A stretch of DNA of 64,000 bases, taken from assembly GCA_964412555.1 (NCBI GenBank), contig CAYPPG010000007.1, positions 62,001-126,000 on the forward strand, given 5' to 3'. Under the pieces are notes generated by a model that did no database searches, was not told where the DNA came from, and saw only the letters and a list, made by a program, of their open reading frames with translations. The first letter of the stretch is position 1, and every line of letters begins with the position of its first letter. Position numbers and translations under genes: made by a program. Positions 33,660 through 41,328 of this stretch are shown here, in pieces. This DNA comes from CAYPPG01 sp964412555. Lineage in GTDB: Bacteria > Hinthialibacterota > Hinthialibacteria > Hinthialibacterales > Hinthialibacteraceae.

Positions 33660-34793
33660 ATGAGCATTTATTTAAACAACGCAGCAAGTGGATGGCCTCG
33701 TGCAGAAGGTGTCTATGAAGCGGTCGAACAAGCGTTACGCACTCCTCCTTTTCATCCTGGCCGGGTAACATCCAGCCGCTGTGATGCAATTTCCCAATGT
33801 CGAAAGGGGATTGCAGATTTCTTGCAGATTGATGATCCGTCAAGGATCATTCTAACCTCAAATTCAACACAGGCCCTAAACATAGCCATTTTAGGCCTTG
33901 GACTGAATAACGATACACATGTAATCACAACGGTTACAGAACACAATTCCGTACTTCGCCCCCTTCATCATCTAAAAAAACGTTTCCCTCAGTTGAAATT
34001 AACGATTGTTGGTTTGGATTCAAACGGTTCGTTGAATGAAAAGGAATATGCAAATGCTCTTGAGAAGAATCCGTTTCTTGTTGTAATCAACCACGCCTCG
34101 AATGTTACTGGCCGAATAAATCCTGTCGAGAAATTATTTCAAAAAGCCAAACAAGCCGGTGCGATAACTTTATTGGATGCCTCTCAATCATTTGGACTGA
34201 GCCCGGTTTCAGCATCGTCGCTTCATGCTGACTTGATCGCCATTACGGGACATAAGGGGATCCACGGGCCGGCCGGCACAGGTGCTCTTTATGTCAATCC
34301 GCCCTTGGATTTGGAGCAAGTTTTCGTCGGAGGCACCGGTATACGCAGTGATCTTATGTTCCATCCGAAAGATATGCCTATTCGTTTGGAAGCCGGAACT
34401 CCCAATATTCCTGGTTTTGCCGGAATGGTCGCCGCATTGCACTGGTTTAAAAAAGAAGGACACGCGCATGCAACAAAAGCAAATCACTTCGCGAATCAAT
34501 TACGAAACGAACTTTTCACCATCCCCAACATAACGGTTTTCGATGGTGCTCCGGAGATTCCTCGCACTCCCGTCGTATCGTTTCGAATCGAAGGATGGGA
34601 TGTCGAGGAAACCGGTTTTATTTTAGCGGAAAGTTTTGGGATTCTATGCCGATCCGGACTGCATTGTGCGCCGCTGATTCACCAAGCAATTGGAAGTGCA
34701 CCGCATGGAACGGTGCGTCTTAGTCCATCGGGATTTAACACGGAAGAAGAGATTCAAGCGGCAATTGCCGCTGTACGAAAGTTAGCGGAATGA
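33660..34793 (+). CDS. Class V aminotransferase / cysteine desulfurase-family protein
   Basis: 377 residues. PLP-dependent fold type I: N-terminus IYLNNAASGWPR, SNSTQALNIAI, TVTEHNSVLRPL, NHASNVTGRINPV, LLDASQSFG, and the Schiff-base lysine in ITGHKGIHGPAGTGALYV. The C-terminal segment FGILCRSGLHCAPL contains the Cys that serves in persulfide formation in desulfurases, and the sequence matches the subgroup often found near selenium or molybdenum-enzyme genes. It may supply sulfur or selenium; this is inferred from family only. First gene behind the sigma-54-like promoter; its stop overlaps the next start by 4 bases (ATGA). Confidence 0.85.
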   Translation: MSIYLNNAASGWPRAEGVYEAVEQALRTPPFHPGRVTSSRCDAISQCRKGIADFLQIDDPSRIILTSNSTQALNIAILGLGLNNDTHVITTVTEHNSVLRPLHHLKKRFPQLKLTIVGLDSNGSLNEKEYANALEKNPFLVVINHASNVTGRINPVEKLFQKAKQAGAITLLDASQSFGLSPVSASSLHADLIAITGHKGIHGPAGTGALYVNPPLDLEQVFVGGTGIRSDLMFHPKDMPIRLEAGTPNIPGFAGMVAALHWFKKEGHAHATKANHFANQLRNELFTIPNITVFDGAPEIPRTPVVSFRIEGWDVEETGFILAESFGILCRSGLHCAPLIHQAIGSAPHGTVRLSPSGFNTEEEIQAAIAAVRKLAE

Positions 34794-35071
34794 AGATTCT
34801 AGAAGTAAAAAAAGTAGAAGATTGCTTCGACGGCAGCACCATTTACGGGTATTCCTTCGACGAGAAATGGACCCGTGAAACCATCTTCCAATTGAAGGCG
34901 ATGGGAGAATTGGATTACTTTCCTGATTTTCCACGCCCGTTTTTTCGGGTGCGGGGAAAAGATGGATTGCAAATAAAAGGGGTAGAAGGTGAAGACAATT
35001 GCCGTGCAATTTATCCCCAAAAACAGAAGGAGGTGAGGAAACAAGAATTTGAAAATCTGTTCCGGGCATAA
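34790..35071 (+). CDS. Small protein of unknown function coupled to the aminotransferase
   Basis: 93 residues, cytoplasmic, charged, with two cysteines (EDCFDG and EDNCRA). The start ATG overlaps the aminotransferase stop (ATGA), a strong sign of coupled translation. The middle part DYFPDFPRPFFRVRGKDGLQIKGV is beta-rich, and the C-terminus is a Lys/Glu-rich helix. I do not recognise the family. A role as carrier or accessory to the aminotransferase/desulfurase is possible from the coupling alone. Confidence 0.65.
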   Translation: MKILEVKKVEDCFDGSTIYGYSFDEKWTRETIFQLKAMGELDYFPDFPRPFFRVRGKDGLQIKGVEGEDNCRAIYPQKQKEVRKQEFENLFRA

Positions 35072-35122
35072 TGTTTCATTTAGTCATTTATGAGATTCAC
35101 TTATTTGTTAGGAGGCGTGCAG

Positions 35123-36049
35123 ATGAAGTCATGTTATACAATGGTCATTGTTGTCTGTATTGTTGTTTTCAGTGGAAGTTTCTTATCCCTTTCCTCCTTT
35201 GCTCAAGATGCTCCTCCTCCACTTCCGGCGATTGGAATTGAAGGTTATGGCGGTATTTTTTCAACATACACCGCCTATCTTACCAATCCGGCAAAAGGGG
35301 AAGATATTTTTGGATTGCCCAGTTTTGCTTATACATATGTGCATCTCGGGCAAGGAAGAAACTTGAACACCTTTGCACTGACCGAGACGTTATGGGATCG
35401 AGTGGAGTTGGGATTTGCCTACAACCTTCTCGATATCGGTGATTTACCACAAGCGGTGGAGCGGGCAACCAACCTTCTCATCGAAGACGATTCCGTTGGA
35501 TTATACAATTTCAATGCTCGTCTCTCGTTGTTGAAAGAAGGTGATTTCGATTTGCCATGGCTCCCCGCGCTTACAGCGGGTGTTCATTATAAACACAACG
35601 ATACCATCGATGAAATTGATCAGGACTTACTAGGAACACTCACTGGAATCGGCATCGAGGATGAAGATGGTGTCGATTTTACCCTTTATGCCACAAAATT
35701 ATTTACGCAATTCCCCCGGCCGGTTTTGGTCGACGTCGGCGTACGGGCCACAGAAGCTGCTCATCTCGGCTTGCTCGGATTTACGAACAAGTACGAATGT
35801 ACAGTGGAAGGGAATGTCATGGTTTTCTTGACGGATCGGTGGCTCATCGGTGGTGAATACCGGATGAAGCCGAATGAATATCAATCGATTCCAGGGTTAG
35901 TGGAAGGGGAAGATGATTGGTGGACACTCTGTACTTGTTATATCATCAACGATCACCTGACGCTTTCTGCCGGCTATGGTCATTTTGGAAGTATTCTCAA
36001 CCATGAAGCCAATGGCAGTTGGGGCATACGTGTAAAGTGGGAATTTTAA
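35123..36049 (+). CDS. Outer-membrane DUF3034-type beta-barrel protein
   Basis: 308 residues starting at the ATG at 35123, which follows AGGAGG at good spacing; an earlier in-frame ATG at 35090 would bury the signal peptide. The signal peptide ends near SSFAQD. The mature protein has the DUF3034 features: GIEGYGGIFSTYTAYLTNP, LTETLWDRVELGFAYN, alternating strands through LPALTAGVHYKHND, and a C-terminal strand ending in aromatic Phe (GIRVKWEF), typical of outer-membrane barrels. DUF3034 proteins are of unknown function. It is followed by four genes in the same direction, so it may be the surface component of a sensing or uptake module. Confidence 0.82.
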   Translation: MKSCYTMVIVVCIVVFSGSFLSLSSFAQDAPPPLPAIGIEGYGGIFSTYTAYLTNPAKGEDIFGLPSFAYTYVHLGQGRNLNTFALTETLWDRVELGFAYNLLDIGDLPQAVERATNLLIEDDSVGLYNFNARLSLLKEGDFDLPWLPALTAGVHYKHNDTIDEIDQDLLGTLTGIGIEDEDGVDFTLYATKLFTQFPRPVLVDVGVRATEAAHLGLLGFTNKYECTVEGNVMVFLTDRWLIGGEYRMKPNEYQSIPGLVEGEDDWWTLCTCYIINDHLTLSAGYGHFGSILNHEANGSWGIRVKWEF

Positions 36050-36107
36050 TCACGATTCAAGAACAAGAAGAAGAAACATCATCAACGAATTGGAGGTTAT
36101 TCAACTT

Positions 36108-36299
36108 ATGGGCGAAAAATTAAAACAAATGTACGATTTCGCACAACAGTCCGGTGGAGTCGAGGCAAAGATGCGGTTGGCCGTTATTTCCGGAATTTCA
36201 TCAGCGAAAGCAGCGAGCGAACCGGATTCACCCGAAAACATTGCCAAACTCAAAGCAGCCGTGAAAGAAGTGACGGGAAAAGACGCTCCCATCAGTTAA
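36108..36299 (+). CDS. Small helical protein of unknown function
   Basis: 63 residues beginning at the ATG at 36108. GGAGG lies 11 bases before; an upstream TTG at 36090 would place the ribosome site inside the gene. The sequence is rich in Ala, Ser and Lys, predicted as two helices (EKLKQMYDFAQQSGG and ENIAKLKAAVKEVTG) with a Gly-Ile-Ser-Ser turn between. No signal peptide or domain was recognised. It sits between the DUF3034 gene and two V4R-domain genes with short gaps (58 and 19 bases) and probably belongs to the same transcript. Confidence 0.65.
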   Translation: MGEKLKQMYDFAQQSGGVEAKMRLAVISGISSAKAASEPDSPENIAKLKAAVKEVTGKDAPIS

Positions 36300-36318
36300 A
36301 CGGAAAGGAGAAACCTTC

Positions 36319-36855
36319 ATGGTACAATTTAAACAAACGGAAATACTACTCGATCATCGGTTCGATCCGAAAACCTGCCGTCATTCATTGAATGACAAAG
36401 TACATGTTCTTCACTGCCATCATTATGCCACCCTCTATTCGCGCTTGGCCGATGATTGTGGAATGTTGGACGGCAAGCAACTATTGGCCGAAGTTGCAGA
36501 AGATACTTTCTTCGATTTCTTCACCAATTATTTCGAGAAAAATGGAATTGATGCATTGGCGGATAAAATTTCAATCGCCGAACAGTATTATGCCGCCACC
36601 GGTTTGGGTCAGATGAATGTTCTCTGTGCCGGTCCGGAATCCGGTGAAGTGGAATTGCTTCATTCGCATGTGGATGAAGGATGGATCAAAAAATGGGGAC
36701 AACGGGACAAGCCGGTCAATTTTATGACTTGTGGATTTATTGCCGGTATGTTCAGCGCCGTATTTGGCAAAGCAACCCGCTCTTATTACGTCTCGGAAAC
36801 GGAAAGCATTGTCGCCGGATCAGAACACTCGAAATTTGAAGTTGTGGCCAAATGA
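36319..36855 (+). CDS. V4R-domain small-molecule-binding protein (first of a pair)
   Basis: 178 residues, cytoplasmic. An AAGGAG site precedes the ATG. The fold is that of the V4R (4-vinyl reductase/XylR-N-like) domain: an N-terminal strand-helix VHVLHCHHYATLYSRLADD, then ELLHSHVDEGWIKKWGQ, a helix CGFIAGMFSAVFGK and the closing VSETESIVAGSEHSKFEV. V4R domains bind hydrocarbons, chlorophyll intermediates or other small ligands, sometimes through Cys/His residues; here HCHH (32-35) and HSH (about 114) could bind a metal or haem. It is followed after 17 bases by a related gene, suggesting a heterodimer. Confidence 0.7.
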   Translation: MVQFKQTEILLDHRFDPKTCRHSLNDKVHVLHCHHYATLYSRLADDCGMLDGKQLLAEVAEDTFFDFFTNYFEKNGIDALADKISIAEQYYAATGLGQMNVLCAGPESGEVELLHSHVDEGWIKKWGQRDKPVNFMTCGFIAGMFSAVFGKATRSYYVSETESIVAGSEHSKFEVVAK

Positions 36856-36872
36856 TAAAGGAGGAATCGACA

Positions 36873-37484
36873 ATGGCAATCAATCGCAAACAAGTCATCG
36901 AAAACATGTCAAAGGTAAAGGTCGTAGGGAATGAAGAAGGATTAATCCCTGCATTTAATGTGTATATTACCCAATTACCCGCCGCGTTCTGGAACGGATT
37001 TGCCGAACGGTTAACCCGCCGAGTGGGGGCTGAATTGCTCGAATCCGCCGAATGGCTGTTAGTCAACGCCGCTCATGAATGCGGTTATCACACGGGCTAC
37101 GGTATTATCACATCGGAAGAATGGAAAGCAATCGTTCAGCCGATGGTGGAAAAAGTGCCGGAAGATATCTTGCACGGCGCCTTTGCGGTTTTCACCGCGT
37201 GGGGATGGGCGAAAAGTGAAATTATCGAGTTGGTTCCCAATGAAAAAATGGTTGTCCGTGCCTATGATTATTACGAATCCGATGTGGCTTCGTATGGCAG
37301 TTCGAACAAAATGAGCGCTTATATGATTCGCGGTGTTTCTGCAGCATTTATGGATCTTGCTTATGGCGGAGAATACGATCCGACCGGAAAAACCGGAATG
37401 CGTACATTCCAATGCCAACAAGTCAAAGGGATTGAATGCGGAGACGAATATGGAGAGTTTGTTGTAACCAAAAGTACTCAGTAA
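36873..37484 (+). CDS. V4R-domain small-molecule-binding protein (second of a pair)
   Basis: 203 residues from the ATG at 36873 with AAAGGAGG 9 bases ahead; an in-frame ATG at 36852 overlaps the previous stop but lies before the ribosome site. It has the same domain as its neighbour: AELLESAEWLLVNAAHECGYHTGYG, the helical HGAFAVFTAWGWAKS, VVRAYDYYESD, MIRGVSAAFMDLAYGGEYD, and the final Cys-containing CQQVKGIECGDEYGEFVV, which corresponds to the V4R Cys-rich end C....G...C.F.V. The two copies differ widely, consistent with different ligands or partner roles. It probably works with the adjacent chemoreceptor. Confidence 0.72.
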   Translation: MAINRKQVIENMSKVKVVGNEEGLIPAFNVYITQLPAAFWNGFAERLTRRVGAELLESAEWLLVNAAHECGYHTGYGIITSEEWKAIVQPMVEKVPEDILHGAFAVFTAWGWAKSEIIELVPNEKMVVRAYDYYESDVASYGSSNKMSAYMIRGVSAAFMDLAYGGEYDPTGKTGMRTFQCQQVKGIECGDEYGEFVVTKSTQ

Positions 37485-37500
37485 GCATACATTCAACGTG

Positions 37501-37538
37501 TGAAGGAGGCTAATCCGGAATTCGTTTGGCCTCCTTCA
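37501..37538 (+). promoter_or_regulatory. Strong hairpin between the V4R pair and the chemoreceptor gene
   Basis: Perfect 10-bp arms TGAAGGAGGC / GCCTCCTTCA around an 18-base loop, with no T-run after. The arm resembles a Shine-Dalgarno sequence. It could limit expression of the distal gene or stabilise the upstream mRNA. Confidence 0.5.
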
Positions 37539-37583
37539 AAACACGAGGAGCGTAACTATTGATCGCATCAAAAGGGTGACATC

Positions 37584-39185
37584 ATGAAATGGAAAAATAG
37601 TAGTTTCAATGTTAAATTTGCCATCGGCTTCGGTGTACAAATTGTACTCCTTTGTTTCATTGCATTATGGGGAAATCAAGGGATTCAGCAATTGGCTTCA
37701 AGCATAGATCGACTAAACGGCCATTACGATTTGCTTGCTGAAATGGATCAACAGGAAATTGATCATCTGAAATGGACATTGCATATACAAGATTTGTTTA
37801 CCCGGCAAGATATATCATTCATCGATGTGGAAACCGATCCTAAAAAATGTGCCTTGGGGAAATGGCTGCAAGGTGAAAAACGAAAAAAATCGGAACAAAT
37901 GATACCGGAATTGGCTCCGTCTCTTTCCGCAATTGAACAACCGCATCAGGCTCTCCATCAATCCGTGATCGCCATCAATACTTTTGCACGGAAGAATCAA
38001 AAAGATCAAGCATTGGAAGTGTTTCAAACCCAAACCAAGCCATCCCTTCAAAAAGTGCAAGAACTGTTGCAACAAATGCGAGACACGGCCTACCAACATG
38101 TTGCAACTATTCGAAATGCTGCAACCGGAACATCGCACAGGGTGAAAATATCGATAATAGGGATCAGTTTTGCCGCTCTTGTCATCGGTGTCATTATCGC
38201 CGTTCTCTTTGCGAAAGGATTCCTGGTTCAAATCCGGAAAATTCATCGGTTTACTCGGTATCTCGCTGAAGGAAATCTTACTCAATCCTTGCAAATCGAT
38301 CAGCACGATGAATGGGGAAAACTTGCAGATAATTTAAACGAAATAAAAGAAAGACTCCATGTCGTCATGGGAAATATTCAACAAGCCTCTGATCAAATTT
38401 CTGCCAGCGCAGACGAAATGGCCTCTTCCTCACAAAGTTTGGCTTCCGGTGCCACGGAGCAGGCCTCGAGTTTAGAGGAAACCTCTGCCTCCATTCAACA
38501 ACTGACCAATTCCATTCAACAGAACGCGGATCATGCACAAAAAACCAATGAAACGACCATGCGCGCTGCACTGGAAGTAGAAGAAGGCGGATCCTCGGTG
38601 CTGGATATTGTCGGATCCATGAAAAACATCACCCAACAAATTTCTATCATCAACGATATTGCAGATCAAACCAATCTGCTGGCACTGAATGCTGCTATCG
38701 AAGCGGCGCGGGCGGGTGAATTGGGAAAAGGATTTGCCGTTGTGGCTGTGGAAGTGCGTAAATTGGCGGAACGCAGTCAACAGGCGGCAAAAGAAATCAG
38801 TCAACTCTCAAAGGAAAGTGTCAAGCAGGCAGAAGCCATTGCAAAATATTTGATGGATAATGTCGTTCCTGGTGTTCAGAACGCTTCACAATTGGTGCAG
38901 GAAATTACGTCGAATTGCACAGAACAATCCAACAGCGCTACGCAAGTCCAACAAGCCATTGCTCAATTGGATGAGATCACGCAACGCAATTCCGCCACCA
39001 GCGAAGAATCGGCCTCTGCCAGCGAAGAATTGGCTGCCCAGGCAAAATCTTTGCAAGAAACAGTGCGTAGTTTCGAAATGAATTCTTTTGGTGAAGAAAG
39101 CAATCTCATACACAATACATCCTTAGTGCCTGACGAACAACGAGTCGATACAAAACCAGTAAGTCTCCCTGGTCCGGATTGGTAA
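37584..39185 (+). CDS. Methyl-accepting chemotaxis protein with periplasmic CZB zinc-binding domain
   Basis: 533 residues. Transmembrane segments at about 14-30 and 188-210 enclose a periplasmic region that carries the CZB signature: His61, CALGKW with Cys89, and P-H-x-x-L-H with His121 and His125, the 3-His/1-Cys set that binds zinc and senses oxidants or zinc in known CZB proteins. A HAMP segment (about 212-262) leads into the signalling domain with the hairpin tip ADQTNLLALNAAIEAARAGELGKGFAVVAVEVRKLAERS. Receptors of this kind control CheA. CZB domains are usually cytoplasmic, so a periplasmic placement is notable. It is the last gene of the run beginning at 33660, though 99 bases and a hairpin precede it. 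Confidence 0.9.
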   Translation: MKWKNSSFNVKFAIGFGVQIVLLCFIALWGNQGIQQLASSIDRLNGHYDLLAEMDQQEIDHLKWTLHIQDLFTRQDISFIDVETDPKKCALGKWLQGEKRKKSEQMIPELAPSLSAIEQPHQALHQSVIAINTFARKNQKDQALEVFQTQTKPSLQKVQELLQQMRDTAYQHVATIRNAATGTSHRVKISIIGISFAALVIGVIIAVLFAKGFLVQIRKIHRFTRYLAEGNLTQSLQIDQHDEWGKLADNLNEIKERLHVVMGNIQQASDQISASADEMASSSQSLASGATEQASSLEETSASIQQLTNSIQQNADHAQKTNETTMRAALEVEEGGSSVLDIVGSMKNITQQISIINDIADQTNLLALNAAIEAARAGELGKGFAVVAVEVRKLAERSQQAAKEISQLSKESVKQAEAIAKYLMDNVVPGVQNASQLVQEITSNCTEQSNSATQVQQAIAQLDEITQRNSATSEESASASEELAAQAKSLQETVRSFEMNSFGEESNLIHNTSLVPDEQRVDTKPVSLPGPDW

Positions 39186-39213
39186 TCCGAACCATCCTAT
39201 GTTTTCCACTCTC

Positions 39214-39543
39214 TCACATCTCCCCATTCCCCCCATCTTTTGCCGAAAAAACTTTTTTCTCGAAAAAATTCGTAATCGGTTGTCCTTGAAACCAGCTGGC
39301 GTATATGGCTTCGTATCCAAGCGGTTCTCCTCCGATATCGACGTATTCAATTTGCCGGTACGGAAAAAAGACGGTGTGCATCATTTCACGAATTTCATGA
39401 ATCGCCTCCTTCCCTGGAGGAACGCTTTCCAATGCCTTGACTGGAATACAATACAAAATCAACCCGTCTTGGTCTTTCATCGTGACTTTTCCGAGAAATC
39501 GCTTTCCGTTGAGCAAATGAATTTCGACCATTTCTCCGATCAT
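39214..39543 (-). CDS. Small LSm/SH3-like barrel protein
   Basis: 109 residues. The sequence VEIHLLNGKRFLGKVTMKDQDGLILYCIPV resembles the first half of an Sm/LSm or SH3-like barrel (strand, Gly-rich turn, strand with a conserved D-x-x-G-L), and TVFFPYRQIEYVDIGG resembles the last strand, as in some bacterial Hfq/LSm relatives. An RNA-binding role is only an inference. It is convergent with the chemoreceptor gene (28 bases apart). The ATG at 39543 has AAAGGATA upstream. Confidence 0.62.
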   Translation of the reverse strand: MIGEMVEIHLLNGKRFLGKVTMKDQDGLILYCIPVKALESVPPGKEAIHEIREMMHTVFFPYRQIEYVDIGGEPLGYEAIYASWFQGQPITNFFEKKVFSAKDGGNGEM

Positions 39544-39717
39544 CGTTATCTATCCTTTGAATAATTTCGTAAGTCGTCGTTTCCGGATCATTTTCCGAAC
39601 AATAATGCTCTCGTCTTTTTCTTTATCCTACCTTCCAATATACCCCTTTATGAAGAGGTAAAGACTAGGTTACAATCAACACAATATCTCTATAAAGTGT
39701 AACGAGGTGCAAAAAGG

Positions 39718-40057
39718 ATGAAAGTAACACGATGTTGTTTTTTATGGGTGTGCAGTCTCTTATTGGTTGCTAGTGGGTGGTGTGACACTCATTCGATTCA
39801 AGGTTTACCCGCACTTGAACCAGATATGATGCGAATCTTTTTGGTTCGCCATGCGGAAACTCTTCATAATGCCAAATCGGGAGTGGAACTTACCGAGGAT
39901 GAATATTACCGCATCACGGAAAAGGGAGAGGCGCAATGCCGCGCCATTGGTGAGATGCGTACCCAAATGAAACAGGCTCGATTCAAGTTATCGATATGAT
40001 GAAAGACGGTCCTGCATTTTTACGCGCTTTGAATATCGTTCCCGAACTTGATCAATG
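39718..40057 (+). pseudogene. Broken histidine-phosphatase (phosphoglycerate mutase-like) gene
   Basis: The first part (39718-39980) encodes a signal peptide or lipoprotein-type start (LLLVASGWC) and the hallmark FLVRHAETLHNAKSG followed by TEKGEAQCRAIGE, the N-terminal third of a histidine phosphatase. It ends after 93 codons at a TGA. A second short frame directly after (about 39980-40057, VIDMMKDGPAFLRALNIVPELD) looks like the end of the same protein in another frame. The middle, with the second catalytic His, is missing, so an internal deletion is likely. A family B repeat follows. Confidence 0.65.
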
Positions 40058-40076
40058 AGCGATCCAACAAAGAGTG

Positions 40077-40165
40077 TGGGCAGCCAGTGCAAGACATCAA
40101 GTCTGCACTGGTAGTGGAACGTAAAATGGCAAGAGTAGACTTCGCTTACCCTTGCTACCCTTTAA
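40077..40165. repeat. Dispersed repeat, family B (two-part copy)
   Basis: GGGCAGCCAGTGCAAGACATCAAG-TCTGCACTGG followed by a spacer and AAGAGTAGACTTCGCTTACCCTTGCTACCC. The same two-part order recurs at 56259-56340. Confidence 0.75.
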
Positions 40166-40190
40166 AATATCGTTTATAAGGAGGTGTGAA

Positions 40191-41147
40191 ATGTCGGAGA
40201 TATCCTTGCTTTCAACATTGAAAGGTTCAATGCTCGACGGATTCTTTCCCAAAGGATGGGATATGGAGAAAATCGATCAATGCTGCCAGAATTCCCCCGA
40301 TTCAGCGACCGAACCACAGTCTTGGTGGCACAATGACTTCAAACCGGTTCCCTGTGACACGATCGATGAATTTGACGCCAAGATGGGACATGAAATTGCC
40401 AAAACCATTCGTGATTACCGTAATGCCAATCGGCCATTGGCTTTGATTCTACCGGTCGGCCCGATGGGAATGTATAAATGGGCGGTTTATTTTCTCACCG
40501 AATGGCAGGTCAAATGTGACCATGTCCACGGCTTCAACATGGATGAATGGTCGGATGCCGAAGGAGACACGACTCCTCCGGAAGCCTCCGGTTCTTTCCA
40601 GGGAGCGATGGAAGAAGCCTTTTATGGTCCCTTGGGTCAATTGACCGTTCCCGGGGAACAACGGCACTTCGCCGGCAAAGAGGATTTGCCCAATTACCCG
40701 AAACAAATCGCAGGCATTCTCCAACAAGGGGGGGGATTGGTTGTCGTATTCGGTATCGGGCGAGTTTGTCATATTGCATTCTGGGAACCGCATTTTGCGG
40801 AAGAATTCACGGAAGAAGAATGGAAAAAACAACCGTATCGCATTGCCGCCCGACTCCATCCGCTCACGATTGAGCAAAATGCCATCACCAGCTTCAAAAG
40901 CCGTACGACACTCGTCTCGTGCTATGCGAATACCATCGGTCCCGGTTTGTTTCTGAAAGCCGACCGCATCATCGGCGGTTGTGACGGAGCGCTCAGCCGT
41001 GGTATGCAGTGGCAGGGAATGAGTTTCTGGATCACTCTTCGATACGGTCCGAGTATATGGCTTCCCTCTACATTCATGCCTACTCTTCCCGGACGTTTGT
41101 TCTTCTTGAAAGAATTGGCCGGTCCGCTCGTCGCCGAATGCAATTAA
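40191..41147 (+). CDS. Glucosamine-6-phosphate deaminase/isomerase-like protein (NagB superfamily)
   Basis: 318 residues from the ATG at 40191, chosen for the perfect AAGGAGGTG site 5-6 bases before. NagB-fold motifs: LALILPVGPMGMYKWAVYFL, GFNMDEWSD (counterpart of the catalytic D-E pair in FNLDEY), and GIGRVCHIAFWEP (counterpart of GIGxDGHIAFNEP), followed by TIGPGLFLKADRIIGG. The GH dyad is changed to CH. NagB proteins convert glucosamine-6-P to fructose-6-P; this longer subgroup is typical of Planctomycete-like and related phyla, with unproven substrate. It lies near other sugar genes. Family is sure, reaction is not. Confidence 0.82.
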   Translation: MSEISLLSTLKGSMLDGFFPKGWDMEKIDQCCQNSPDSATEPQSWWHNDFKPVPCDTIDEFDAKMGHEIAKTIRDYRNANRPLALILPVGPMGMYKWAVYFLTEWQVKCDHVHGFNMDEWSDAEGDTTPPEASGSFQGAMEEAFYGPLGQLTVPGEQRHFAGKEDLPNYPKQIAGILQQGGGLVVVFGIGRVCHIAFWEPHFAEEFTEEEWKKQPYRIAARLHPLTIEQNAITSFKSRTTLVSCYANTIGPGLFLKADRIIGGCDGALSRGMQWQGMSFWITLRYGPSIWLPSTFMPTLPGRLFFLKELAGPLVAECN

Positions 41148-41182
41148 CTCATTTTGCGCACGAGAGTGAAAATTGAAAAAGG

Positions 41183-41219
41183 GTAGCCAGGGCAAGACGT
41201 CAGATCTGCCCTGGCGGTG
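41183..41219. repeat. Dispersed repeat, family B
   Basis: GGGTAGCCAGGGCAAGACGTCAGATCTGCCCTGGCGG, with CCAGGGCA / TGCCCTGG arms; close to the copies at 56259 and 26173. A smaller inverted repeat AGTAAGGTTAGACCTTACT follows at 41232-41250. Confidence 0.75.
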
Positions 41220-41328
41220 TATGCGCTATTCAGTAAGGTTAGACCTTACTGCTTATTACATAACGTATGCTACTGGCTTTATCAAGTAGTGCTTAAAGTA
41301 AGTTTGAAATAATGTAAGAAAAGTTTTC

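Noticed and set aside
40449..41195. 248-codon minus-strand frame opposite the NagB-like gene
   Set aside because: Shadow of a gene with clear NagB motifs and a strong ribosome site on the other strand.
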